Below are positions 15,159 to 22,380 of a stretch of 22,631 nt of DNA, in pieces. Each line of letters begins with the position of its first letter. Positions within the stretch are counted from its first letter, which is position 1. A program made the position numbers and the translations under genes. Origin of the DNA: JBOGXF01 sp050694275 (GTDB lineage: Bacteria; Actinomycetota; CADDZG01; WHSQ01); assembly GCA_050694275.1 (NCBI GenBank), contig JBOGXF010000059.1, forward strand, positions 1 through 22,631. The letters are read 5' to 3'. The notes beneath the pieces were generated by a model. It ran no database searches and was not told where the DNA came from. It saw only the letters and a list, made by a program, of their open reading frames with translations.

Positions 15159-15545
15159 ATGGAAGCCGACATCTCGGGTCATCAGCGCAAGGTGGTAGCG
15201 AGCGAGGTGCGCCCGGCGCGGGCGGCTCACGGTCGGTCGGGGATCACCTTGAAGGGGGGCCGCTCTCTTCCGTTCATCGTGACCCGCAAGTGGAATGCGC
15301 CGGCGGGCAACTACCAGGAGCAGTGGTTCCTCGTCGAGCCGGATTCCCGGGAGGTCCTCTTTGAGGGGCCGGTACGCGAGGTCTTGGTGTTCGGACTCCA
15401 GAGCCTCACCGAGGCCGCCGACGTCGTGAACGAGCCGGTCGCGCTCAGTCCCGGGACCTATCTCATCGTGTTTGCGCTGGGCGGGATCATGGGCGGCCAG
15501 ATCGAGGTCGAGGCATCGGAGCCGCCCGCGGAAGAGGCGGCCTAG
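15159..15545 (+). CDS. Hypothetical beta-rich protein
   Basis: A 128-residue protein with no recognised family. It has no signal peptide. Predicted strands dominate: SGITLKGGRSLPFIVTRKWNA is followed by YQEQWFLVEP, REVLFEGPVREVLVFG and then PGTYLIVFALGGIMGGQIEVE. The last is hydrophobic and Gly-rich and could pack in a beta-sandwich core. An acidic Ala/Pro/Glu tail ends it. The start is supported by a -10 box exactly seven bases upstream. Confidence 0.72.
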   Translation: MEADISGHQRKVVASEVRPARAAHGRSGITLKGGRSLPFIVTRKWNAPAGNYQEQWFLVEPDSREVLFEGPVREVLVFGLQSLTEAADVVNEPVALSPGTYLIVFALGGIMGGQIEVEASEPPAEEAA

Positions 15546-15617
15546 ACCGCGTCGTGTCCCTCGAACAAGGCGCCGGCGAGAGAGCGCTCTCCGGGTGGGA
15601 CGAGCTCAGGCCGGGAT

Positions 15618-15668
15618 GCGAAACCGTTCGCCTGGACCTACGATGGCAAGCCACTCAAGGCCGCCTAA
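15618..15668 (+). mobile_element. Remnant resembling the C-terminus of an IS630-family transposase (left of vapBC)
   Basis: The plus frame reads AKPFAWTYDGKPLKAA then TAA at 15666-15668. This matches, from memory, the conserved tail of IS630-type transposases (N-x-x-AKPF-WTYDGKPL). Upstream in that frame there is no transposase-like sequence, so only the last ~16 codons remain. The converging vapC stops 30 bases beyond. Confidence 0.55.
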
Positions 15669-15697
15669 GATGCGCGCGGGATTTCTGCGCGGGTCCA

Positions 15698-16060
15698 CTA
15701 GGTAAGCAAGGGCACGATCCGAGAGCGCCGAAGGTTCCGATCGCGCGTCACCAGCGGCACCTTGTGCACTACGCTCGTCGCCGCGATCAACTCATCAGCC
15801 GGATCACCGGTGATATCCAGACGGGTGGATCGCTTTGCTATCTCGACGGTGATGGGCCAAACGCGGACCGAGCGGAGAGTACGAACGACTTGCGGGTCAT
15901 CCAGATCCACTTCTATCCGTCCTAGTTGCGAGAGCTTCGATATCTCCCACAGACAAATGGCCGAGATCGACCATTGATCTCCGCGCAGCAACTTGGCCTC
16001 GGTGGTCTTGAGCTGATCGGTGACCGCGTACAGGAAGATGTGCGTATCAAGATTGAGCAT
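15698..16060 (-). CDS. vapC: VapC-type PIN-domain toxin
   Basis: A 120-residue PIN-fold ribonuclease, the toxin of a type II toxin-antitoxin pair expected to cleave tRNA or other RNA when freed from VapB. The acidic metal site is complete: Asp5 in MLNLDTH, Glu39 in LWEIS, Asp89 in DPADELIAAT and Asp107 in TRDRNL. Length and motif order fit the short VapC group. ATG 16060 lies inside the antitoxin gene, overlapping it by 14 bases, so translation is coupled. The gene ends 30 bases from an IS630-like fragment. Confidence 0.92.
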   Translation of the reverse strand: MLNLDTHIFLYAVTDQLKTTEAKLLRGDQWSISAICLWEISKLSQLGRIEVDLDDPQVVRTLRSVRVWPITVEIAKRSTRLDITGDPADELIAATSVVHKVPLVTRDRNLRRSRIVPLLT

Positions 16061-16265
16061 CCCAGGCGACCCCAGTCGAGAGGATGTCTCCCTTGATCTT
16101 CACGCTGTCCTTCAGGCAACCGATCAGCGAAGCAGACTCGGCTCGGATCGGGATCAGCTTGGCGACGGGCTTGCCGCGCTTTGTGATCACGATCCCGTCC
16201 TCATCGACTTCATCCAGGAGGGCCAAGCACTGTTCCTTGAACTTCGCAGCAGCGATCTCCTTCAT
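16047..16265 (-). CDS. vapB: VapB antitoxin, Phd/YefM-like
   Basis: Antitoxin that binds and blocks the PIN toxin and normally represses its own operon. MKEIAAAKFKEQCLALLDEV followed by IVITKRGKPVAKLIPI is the standard Phd/YefM DNA-binding N-terminus. The remaining ~30 residues would wrap the toxin. Two ATGs are available, at 16271 and 16265. The second is preferred because TATCAT ends six bases before it and actually abuts the first, and 16265 then starts the usual family N-terminus (72 residues). A palindrome upstream is a likely operator. Confidence 0.9.
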   Translation of the reverse strand: MKEIAAAKFKEQCLALLDEVDEDGIVITKRGKPVAKLIPIRAESASLIGCLKDSVKIKGDILSTGVAWDAQS

Positions 16266-16271
16266 GGTCAT

Positions 16272-16277
16272 ATGATA
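16272..16277 (-). promoter_or_regulatory. -10 box of vapBC, leaderless
   Basis: On the minus strand TATCAT is followed by six bases and ATG 16265. It also lies within the small palindrome TCATATGA (16268-16275). Confidence 0.5.
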
Positions 16278-16283
16278 GCACTA

Positions 16284-16298
16284 GTCATCTCAGATGAC
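16284..16298. promoter_or_regulatory. Palindrome upstream of vapBC, likely VapB operator
   Basis: GTCATCT, one central base, AGATGAC: a perfect 7+1+7 inverted repeat placed just upstream of the vapBC -10 box, where an autorepressor would act. Confidence 0.5.
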
Positions 16299-16350
16299 CA
16301 GCATCGAGGACTACAACCGCAGGGCGAAGCCCTTCAAGTGGACCTTTTAT
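16285..16350 (+). mobile_element. Second remnant resembling an IS630-family transposase C-terminus (right of vapBC)
   Basis: After a TAG at 16282-16284 the plus frame reads SSQMTSIEDYNRRAKPFKWT and then FYPE before running into the protease gene. IxxYNRRAKPFKWTF is the conserved tail of IS630-type transposases. The frame has no intact stop of its own here, and the last codons overlap the -10 box of the protease gene. It lies in the same orientation as the fragment at 15618. Confidence 0.5.
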
Positions 16351-16353
16351 CCT
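16348..16353 (+). promoter_or_regulatory. -10 box of the HtrA-like gene, leaderless
   Basis: TATCCT, seven bases, ATG 16361. The box lies within the IS630-like remnant. Confidence 0.55.
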
Positions 16354-16360
16354 GAGGCTC

Positions 16361-17449
16361 ATGCGCATCCGTCTCCTCTCGGCCATCGCGATCGGCACGC
16401 TCCTTTTGCCCGCGTGCGCCGCCGGGACCGTTACCAACTCGTCCGAGGAAGCCGAGATCCAGCTCGAGCAGAGTGACATCGCGCCTCCTCACTCCGACAT
16501 CTCGGATGTGGTGGAAGGGGCACTTCCCTCCGTCGTCAACGTGCGCGTGACCGCCCTCATCGGCGGCGAACTGGGGCAGGGACAAGGATCTGGGGTGGTG
16601 ATCGATCCCGAGGGGATCATCCTGACCAACAACCACGTCATCGCCGATGCGGTCGAGGTCACAGTTGCGTTCACCGACGGTCGCAGGCCAACCGAGGGTG
16701 TGGTCATCGGACGCGTTCCGGAGAAGGACCTCGCCGTCATCGAGGTCGAGGAGGACGACCTGACCGCAATCGAGATCGGTCGGTCGTCTGCGCTCAGGCT
16801 GGGAGATCCGATCGCCGCGCTCGGCTTCCCGCTCGGGCTCGGCGGCGATGCGGCGACGGCCCAACCCACCGTCACGGCGGGGATCATCTCCGGACAGGGG
16901 CGGTCGATTCAGCCGCAGGGAAGTCCCGTCCCGCTCGAGGGCTTGCTCCAGACCGATGCCGCCATCAACCCGGGGAACTCGGGGGGGCCTTTGATCGATC
17001 TGAACGGCCGGCTGGTCGGCATCAACACCGCGGCTGCGGGCGCGGCCTCGGCCGAGAACGTGGGTTTTGCCATCGCGATCGACTCTGCGCTTCCGGTTAT
17101 CGAGGAGATCCTCAGCGAACCTCCGGAAGAGCGCGCCTGGCTAGGCGTGTCGCTCTTTCCCGTGGATTCGGCCGCGGTCGCCGTTCAGCTCGAACTGGAC
17201 GAGAATGTCCGAGGCGCCCTCATCACTGCGGTGTTTCCCGGTGATCCGGCGGAGACGGCCGGTCTCTCGGCGGGCGACGTCATCGTCGAGATAGAGGGGG
17301 AGGAGATCGGATCCCCCGAAGACGTCAGCGAGGCGTTGCGCGAATTCTCGCCCGGCGACACAGTAGAAGTTGCCGTCGTCGGCGACGACGGGTCTCGCAC
17401 GGTCGAGGTCGAGTTGGGGCAGCGACCGGTCCCCGCAGAGACTCCGTAG
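16361..17449 (+). CDS. HtrA/DegP-like trypsin-fold serine protease with PDZ domain, lipoprotein
   Basis: Extracytoplasmic quality-control protease. Of 362 residues, 1-19 are a lipoprotein signal ending LLLPAC (Cys19). The trypsin-like domain has the full triad: His92 in TNNHVIADA, Asp123 in EKDLAVIEV, and Ser207 in NPGNSGGPL. The single PDZ domain (about 255-355) contains AWLGVSL, GALITAVFPGDPAETAGL and GDVIVEIEGEEI. It therefore should sit outside the cell, anchored to the membrane by lipid rather than by a helix as in many actinobacterial HtrA proteins. The start follows a -10 box by seven bases. It is transcribed alone; the next gene has its own promoter. Confidence 0.95.
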   Translation: MRIRLLSAIAIGTLLLPACAAGTVTNSSEEAEIQLEQSDIAPPHSDISDVVEGALPSVVNVRVTALIGGELGQGQGSGVVIDPEGIILTNNHVIADAVEVTVAFTDGRRPTEGVVIGRVPEKDLAVIEVEEDDLTAIEIGRSSALRLGDPIAALGFPLGLGGDAATAQPTVTAGIISGQGRSIQPQGSPVPLEGLLQTDAAINPGNSGGPLIDLNGRLVGINTAAAGAASAENVGFAIAIDSALPVIEEILSEPPEERAWLGVSLFPVDSAAVAVQLELDENVRGALITAVFPGDPAETAGLSAGDVIVEIEGEEIGSPEDVSEALREFSPGDTVEVAVVGDDGSRTVEVELGQRPVPAETP

Positions 17450-17467
17450 GCGCCCGTTCCGGACCGC

Positions 17468-17473
17468 TACCCT
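17468..17473 (+). promoter_or_regulatory. -10 box of trmI, leaderless
   Basis: TACCCT, seven bases, ATG 17481. Confidence 0.55.
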
Positions 17474-17480
17474 TGTCTGT

Positions 17481-18299
17481 ATGGCTGCCCGTCCGTTCGA
17501 ACCCGGGGATCGCGTGCTCCTGATCGACACGCGCCAGCGGCGCTACCTCATCACGCTGGGGGCGGGGAAGCAGTTCCACTCGCATCAGGGGACGCTCGAT
17601 CACGACGACCTGCTCGGGCTCCCGGAGGGCTCGTTCGTGGTCACTTCGGGGGGATCCCGGCTCTTCGCGGTGCGCCCCACGCTCGCCGACTACGTGTTGA
17701 AGATGAAACGCGGTGCGCAGGTCGTCTATCCCAAAGACATCGGCATGATCCTCGTCTACGGAGACATCTTCGAGGGCGCGACGGTCGTCGAGGCCGGCAG
17801 CGGATCGGGCTCGCTCACCCTCGCGCTGGCCCGCGCCGTGGGACCCGCCGGAAGAGTGATCTCGTATGAGATCAGGGAGGACCATCACCTGACCGCGGTG
17901 CGCAACGTCGAGGCATGGTACGAGGGGGTAGGAGGAAAGCCGGAGAACGTCGAACTCCGACTGGGTGACGTCTTCGGTGGCATCCCGGAACAGAGTGTCG
18001 ATCGCTTGGTGCTCGATCTGCCCGAGCCGTGGCAAGCGGTCGGTCCGCTCACCGACGCCCTCGCGCCGGGCGGGATCGTGTGCTGTTACATGCCCACCGT
18101 TCCACAGGTGTCGGCCGCGGCCGAAGCTCTCCGCGCCGGCGGATTCGATCTCGTGTCCACGCTCGAGACGCTCGTGCGAACCTGGAACGTCGAGGGCCAG
18201 TCGGTCCGCCCCGATCACCGGATGGTGGCTCACACCGGATTTATCGTCACCGCTAGGAAAAAAGCTGGTTCCAATTTCCCGCGAATTGGCAGAACCTAA
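17481..18299 (+). CDS. trmI: tRNA (adenine-58-N1)-methyltransferase TrmI
   Basis: Methylates N1 of A58 in the T loop of tRNAs using S-adenosylmethionine. It has 272 residues. The N-terminal beta domain (FEPGDRVLLID, RRYLITLGAGKQFHSHQG) precedes the Rossmann domain, with motif I VVEAGSGSGSLTLALARAVGP at about residues 103-123, YEIREDH after it, and VDRLVLDLPEPWQA as the catalytic motif. ATG 17481 is chosen because it starts the family sequence and follows a -10 box. TrmI next to the proteasomal ATPase is a conserved arrangement in Actinomycetota, as with Rv2118c near mpa in Mycobacterium. Confidence 0.95.
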   Translation: MAARPFEPGDRVLLIDTRQRRYLITLGAGKQFHSHQGTLDHDDLLGLPEGSFVVTSGGSRLFAVRPTLADYVLKMKRGAQVVYPKDIGMILVYGDIFEGATVVEAGSGSGSLTLALARAVGPAGRVISYEIREDHHLTAVRNVEAWYEGVGGKPENVELRLGDVFGGIPEQSVDRLVLDLPEPWQAVGPLTDALAPGGIVCCYMPTVPQVSAAAEALRAGGFDLVSTLETLVRTWNVEGQSVRPDHRMVAHTGFIVTARKKAGSNFPRIGRT

Positions 18300-18303
18300 G
18301 GGG

Positions 18304-18309
18304 TAGTCT
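18304..18309 (+). promoter_or_regulatory. Possible -10 box of arc/mpa
   Basis: TAGTCT in the short gap after trmI; a start near 18316 would leave a short leader with the purine-rich AGAGGGAGG. Confidence 0.35.
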
Positions 18310-18328
18310 TGTACCCCAGAGGGAGGTG

Positions 18329-20095
18329 ATGGCGATCCCGCAAGAGGACCTTGAGCGCAGGATCGTCCAGTACGACCGGGAGGTCCAAGAGCTCCAAGCG
18401 CAGGTGAAGCTGCTCGAGGACGAACTGGTGCTGACGCGCCGGAAGCTTGAGGCCGTCCCCCGCCGGATCCACGAGCTCGAGCGCAGGCTGGCCGAGACGA
18501 GCGCCGAGCTCACCAAGGCGCGGGACAACAACGAAAAGCTCGCCTCCACGCTGCGGGACGCCCGGGAGCAGATCGTCACCCTCAAGGAAGAGGTCGAGAA
18601 GCTCACCCAGCCGCCTTCGAGCTTCGGCATCTTTCTCGAGGCGTTCGAGGAGGATTCCACCGCGGACGTCTTCACCAACGGTCGCAAGCTGCGAGTGCAC
18701 GTCTCTCCCGAAGTCGAGCTGCCGAAGATCGAACGCGGCAAACAAGTGATGCTGAACGAGGCCCTCAACGTCATCGACGTCCTCGAGTACGAGGTTCAGG
18801 GCGAGGTCGTGACGCTCAAGGAGGTCATGGACGACGGCGTCCGCGCTCTCATCATCGGGCGGACCGACGAGGAGCGTGTCGTCGAGCTTGCCGCATCGCT
18901 ACGCGGCGAACGCCTGAGGGCGGGGGACAGCCTCCTTCTCGAGCCGAAGTCGGGTCACGTCATCGAGAGACTGCCCAAGCCCGAGGTGGAAGAGCTGATC
19001 CTCGAAGAGGTGCCCGACATCTCGTACGAGGACATCGGCGGGCTGGGCATCCAGATCGAGGAGATCCGTGACGCGGTCGAGCTTCCGTACCTGCACGCTG
19101 ACCTCTTTCGCAAGCACAAGCTCGAAGCCCCCAAGGGGATCCTGCTCTACGGCCCACCCGGGTGCGGGAAGACGCTCGTCGCCAAGGCAGTGGCGAACTC
19201 GCTCGCAAAGAAGGTCGCGGCGAAGCTCGGGAGCGACGACAGGCGCTCGTACTTCCTGAATATCAAGGGTCCCGAGCTGCTCAACAAGTACGTCGGCGAA
19301 ACCGAGCGGCAGATCCGGCTCATCTTCCAGCGCGCCAAGGAGAAATCCGAAGAGGGTGTTCCCGTCATCGTCTTCTTCGACGAGATGGACTCGCTGTTCA
19401 GAACCCGGGGCTCCGGAATCTCGAGCGACATCGAGTCGACGATCGTTCCCCAGCTGCTCGCCGAGATCGACGGGGTCGAAAGCCTGAAGAACGTCATCGT
19501 GGTCGGGGCATCCAACCGCGAGGACCTGATCGATCCCGCCATCCTGCGACCCGGGCGGCTCGACGTGAAGATCAAGATCGAGCGTCCCCACGCCGACGCC
19601 GCCAAAGACATCTTCTCCAAATACCTCACGACCGAGTTGCCGCTGTCGGAATCCGAGGTGTCGAAGCATGGCTCCGCTGAGTCTGCGGTTCGGGCAATAA
19701 TCGAAGCAACGGTCGAGAAGATGTACGCGTCCGATGAAGACAACAAGTTCCTCGAAGTCACCTACGCGAACGGCGAGAAGGAAGAGCTCTACTTCAAGGA
19801 CTTCGCATCGGGGGCCATGATCGAGAACATCGTCAGGCGCGCCAAGAAGAAGGCGATCAAGCGGACGATCGCGGGAGAGCCCGAGGGGATCACCGGCGAG
19901 GACATGCACCAGGCCATCTACCAGGAGTACCGGGAGAACGAGGACCTGCCCAACACCACGAACCCGGACGACTGGGCACGCATCTCCGGGAAGAAGGGCG
20001 AGCGGATCGTCTACATTCGCACGCTCGTCAGTGAACGCGGCAGCGAGGAAGGCGCTCGTCAGGTCGAACGGGTGGCGACCGGCCAGTACCTTTAG
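18329..20095 (+). CDS. mpa: Proteasome-associated AAA+ ATPase ARC/Mpa
   Basis: Hexameric unfoldase that recognises pupylated proteins and feeds them into the 20S proteasome. In 588 residues there is an N-terminal coiled coil (about 5-95, heptads such as LEDELVLTRRKLE) that binds Pup, then OB-fold domains (about 97-240), then the AAA+ module. The module has Walker A GPPGCGKT (275-282), Walker B VIVFFDEMD (346-354), and an arginine-finger region with NREDLIDPAILRPGRLD. The protein ends GQYL, the motif that docks into the proteasome and opens its gate. ATG 18329 is preferred to the GTG just before it. The 876-codon antisense frame over this region is a shadow. Confidence 0.97.
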   Translation: MAIPQEDLERRIVQYDREVQELQAQVKLLEDELVLTRRKLEAVPRRIHELERRLAETSAELTKARDNNEKLASTLRDAREQIVTLKEEVEKLTQPPSSFGIFLEAFEEDSTADVFTNGRKLRVHVSPEVELPKIERGKQVMLNEALNVIDVLEYEVQGEVVTLKEVMDDGVRALIIGRTDEERVVELAASLRGERLRAGDSLLLEPKSGHVIERLPKPEVEELILEEVPDISYEDIGGLGIQIEEIRDAVELPYLHADLFRKHKLEAPKGILLYGPPGCGKTLVAKAVANSLAKKVAAKLGSDDRRSYFLNIKGPELLNKYVGETERQIRLIFQRAKEKSEEGVPVIVFFDEMDSLFRTRGSGISSDIESTIVPQLLAEIDGVESLKNVIVVGASNREDLIDPAILRPGRLDVKIKIERPHADAAKDIFSKYLTTELPLSESEVSKHGSAESAVRAIIEATVEKMYASDEDNKFLEVTYANGEKEELYFKDFASGAMIENIVRRAKKKAIKRTIAGEPEGITGEDMHQAIYQEYRENEDLPNTTNPDDWARISGKKGERIVYIRTLVSERGSEEGARQVERVATGQYL

Positions 20096-20098
20096 ACA

Positions 20099-20104
20099 TA
20101 CTCT
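20099..20104 (+). promoter_or_regulatory. -10 box of dop, leaderless
   Basis: TACTCT, six bases, ATG 20111, with no ribosome binding site in the 15-base gap after mpa. Confidence 0.45.
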
Positions 20105-20110
20105 CTTTCT

Positions 20111-21592
20111 ATGGCCGTCCCGAAGATCTGCGGAATCGAGACCGAGTACGGCATCTCCGCGCCCCAGGTCCAGGAGTTCAATCCGATCCTCACGTCGTCT
20201 CTTCTCATCAACGCGTACGCACAACCGGCTTTCACGCGCGTGAAGTGGGACTACGAAGAAGAGAGTCCCCTGCGGGATGCGCGCGGCTTCGAGCGGACGC
20301 CCGCGGAGGGACAGGTCGAAGACGAATCGGGGCTGGTCAACGTGATCCTTCCCAACGGATCTCGCTACTACGTCGATCACGCTCATCCCGAGTACTCGAG
20401 CCCAGAATGCTCTAATCCCCGTGACGTCGTCATCTGGGACAAGGCGGGGGAGCGGATTCTCGAGGCCTCGGTCGAGGCGGCCGGGGGCGTGGTCCCCCAG
20501 GGCGAGACGGTCAACATCTACAAGAACAACTCGGACGGCAAGGGAAACTCGTACGGTTGCCACGAGAACTACCTCGTGGACCGCGCCACCCCCTTCCCTC
20601 AGCTCGTCAAACACCTGATGCCGTTCTTCGTGACCCGTCAGGTGTTCACCGGGGCGGGAAAGGTCGGGGTCGAAAACGGCGCCTCCGAGGTCGACTACCA
20701 GATATCGCAGCGCGCCGACTTCTTCGAGGTCGAGGTCGGGCTCGAGACGACCTTCAAACGCCCGATCATCAACACTCGCGACGAGCCACACGCCGATCCC
20801 GAGCGATACCGGCGTCTCCACGTCATCGTCGGCGACGCCAACCTGTGCGAGCTTCCCATTTATCTGAAGGTCGGGACCACCGCGCTCGTGCTGCAGATGA
20901 TCGAAGACGACTTCATCTCGGACGACTTCTCTCTCGTGGAGCCGGTCAGGGGCATGCGGGTCGTGTCGCACGATCCTTCTTGTCGTGCCACGATCGAGCT
21001 TGCGGACGGACGCAACCTGACCGCGGTAGAGCTCCAGTGGGAATACCTGCGGCTCGCGAGAAAGTACGCACAGGAGGAGGGCGTCGACGAGATCTCGGGC
21101 GACATTCTCGATCGATGGGAGGTCGTGCTGGATGGTCTCGAGCGCGATCCGATGTCGCTCGCCCGCGAGCTCGACTGGGTCGCCAAACTGTCGGTCCTCG
21201 AGGCCTACCGCAGTCGTGATGGGCTGGCGTGGGACCATCCGAAGCTGCGGCTGATCGATCTCCAGTACCACGACGTGCGGCGCGACAAAAGCCTCTATCA
21301 GAGGCTCGTGAAAGCACAGAAGATCGAGCGCATCGTGACCGACGATGAGGTGGCGTTTGCGGTCGACCACCCCCCGGAGGACACCCGCGCCTACTTCAGA
21401 GGTGAATGCCTGCGGCGCTTCTCGCCCCACATCATGGCTGCGTCGTGGGACGCGCTCATTTTCGACGTCGGCGATGAGCCGCTGCGCAAGGTCCCGACCC
21501 TCGAGCCGACCCGGGGGACCAAGGAGCACGTCACGGGGCTGTTCGAGTCAAGCCCCGACGCCTCGGCCCTGATCCGAAACCTCGCCTCATAG
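20111..21592 (+). CDS. dop: Depupylase / Pup deamidase Dop
   Basis: Converts the C-terminal Gln of Pup to Glu so that PafA can ligate it, and removes Pup from substrates. Of the glutamine-synthetase-like PafA/Dop family, it has 493 residues. CGIETEYGIS near residue 7 carries metal ligands, and the segment YEEESPLRDARGF, with the Dop-type loop after it, distinguishes it from PafA. YYVDHAHPEYSSPE contains the catalytic Asp. Other family segments are KNNSDGKGNSYGCHENYL and RGECLRRF. It sits between mpa and pup as expected, and the Gln-ending Pup downstream confirms that deamidation is needed. Confidence 0.96.
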   Translation: MAVPKICGIETEYGISAPQVQEFNPILTSSLLINAYAQPAFTRVKWDYEEESPLRDARGFERTPAEGQVEDESGLVNVILPNGSRYYVDHAHPEYSSPECSNPRDVVIWDKAGERILEASVEAAGGVVPQGETVNIYKNNSDGKGNSYGCHENYLVDRATPFPQLVKHLMPFFVTRQVFTGAGKVGVENGASEVDYQISQRADFFEVEVGLETTFKRPIINTRDEPHADPERYRRLHVIVGDANLCELPIYLKVGTTALVLQMIEDDFISDDFSLVEPVRGMRVVSHDPSCRATIELADGRNLTAVELQWEYLRLARKYAQEEGVDEISGDILDRWEVVLDGLERDPMSLARELDWVAKLSVLEAYRSRDGLAWDHPKLRLIDLQYHDVRRDKSLYQRLVKAQKIERIVTDDEVAFAVDHPPEDTRAYFRGECLRRFSPHIMAASWDALIFDVGDEPLRKVPTLEPTRGTKEHVTGLFESSPDASALIRNLAS

Positions 21593-21650
21593 GGGGGCTA
21601 TTCCGGACCGATAAACCAGTAATAGCATTTGAGTTTGAGGCACCGACCGA

Positions 21651-21656
21651 GAGGTG
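21651..21656 (+). promoter_or_regulatory. Ribosome binding site that sets the pup start
   Basis: GAGGTG lies four bases before ATG 21661, and only one base before the adjacent ATG 21658, so 21661 is the better start. Confidence 0.6.
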
Positions 21657-21660
21657 AATG

Positions 21661-21843
21661 ATGGCGGAGCAGAGCCGCAAACCGAAACCGAAGAAGGACG
21701 AAGAGAAGGCCGCCCCCGAGGCCCAGGCGAAGACCGAGGAGGCCGGCACCGACGTCGACGAGCTGCTGGACGAGATCGACGAGGTTCTGGAGACGAACGC
21801 CGAAGATTTCGTTCGAAGCTACATTCAGAAGGGCGGACAGTAG
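21661..21843 (+). CDS. pup: Prokaryotic ubiquitin-like protein Pup
   Basis: Small disordered protein tag attached to lysines of proteins destined for the proteasome. It has 60 residues: a Lys/Glu-rich N-terminus (SRKPKPKKDEEKAAPE) that would engage ARC, and a helical C-terminal half DVDELLDEIDEVLETNAEDF. The end FVRSYIQKGGQ is diagnostic; the final Gln must be deamidated by Dop. The ATG at 21661 is chosen by spacing to GAGGTG. It follows dop by 68 bases. The prcB and prcA genes that usually follow are not in the remaining 790 bases. Confidence 0.97.
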   Translation: MAEQSRKPKPKKDEEKAAPEAQAKTEEAGTDVDELLDEIDEVLETNAEDFVRSYIQKGGQ

Positions 21844-21850
21844 ACTCTCC

Positions 21851-21866
21851 GTAGTCGCCTGACTAC
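21851..21866 (+). terminator. Short hairpin after pup
   Basis: GTAGTC and GACTAC with a four-base loop begin seven bases after the pup stop. The stem is only 6 bp and has no T-run, so it would be weak. Confidence 0.25.
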
Positions 21867-21936
21867 TCCGCGTATTCCTGTCACACCCGCCTCCTAAGCT
21901 GCTGGAGGAATCACGCGGCGATGTATGGGAGGCCCA

Positions 21937-22380
21937 ATGGACGATCACAGTCGTTCTCCGCACAAGCTCTGCCCGGGTTGTGGCGAGATAAAGGACCTCG
22001 AAGCCTTCTGTCGTAATCGCAGATCCAAGGATGGACGTGCGACTTATTGCAAGCCTTGCCACAACAAGCGTGGAAGGGAGACGCGCAAGCGACTCTACGG
22101 AGGCAGCCGTTATCACCATCTAAAGCGGCGGTATGGGATAAGTCCCGCTGAAGTCGACGAGATGATCCGGGAGCAGGATGGGCTATGTGCCGCCTGCAAG
22201 AAGCGGCCCGCGACCCAGGTCGATCACGATCACAAGACCGGCAAGGTCCGTGGCATTCTCTGCCTCAACTGCAACGCAGCCCTTGGGGCGTTCAGGGACG
22301 ATCCCCGCATCGTGTGGGCCGCGATCGAGTACCTCGAGACCGCGAACGGAAACCCGATCACGGACATCGCAGGCTTGTGA
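21937..22380 (+). CDS. HNH endonuclease, recombination endonuclease VII type, with N-terminal zinc ribbon
   Basis: A 147-residue DNA endonuclease of the phage T4 endonuclease VII kind, a group common in phages and mobile DNA. Residues 12-41 form a zinc ribbon (CPGC then CKPC). Residues 84-113 form the nuclease core: Cys84 and Cys87, then VDHDHKTGKVRGILCLNCN, where Asp96-His97-Asp98-His99 and Asn113 are the expected catalytic and metal residues and Cys109 and Cys112 complete the zinc site. ATG 21937 is preferred because GGGAGG ends four bases before it. Codon third positions are less GC-rich than in dop or mpa, suggesting recent arrival. It lies where prcB is expected. Confidence 0.88.
   Translation: MDDHSRSPHKLCPGCGEIKDLEAFCRNRRSKDGRATYCKPCHNKRGRETRKRLYGGSRYHHLKRRYGISPAEVDEMIREQDGLCAACKKRPATQVDHDHKTGKVRGILCLNCNAALGAFRDDPRIVWAAIEYLETANGNPITDIAGL

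Noticed and set aside
15554..15925. Plus frame opposite the end of vapC
   Set aside because: Shadow of the PIN-domain gene; no ribosome binding site or family motif.
18899..21529. 876-codon minus frame opposite mpa and dop
   Set aside because: It is the antisense shadow of two certain genes in a high-GC region; its translation is Arg/Asp/Val/Leu-rich with no domain.
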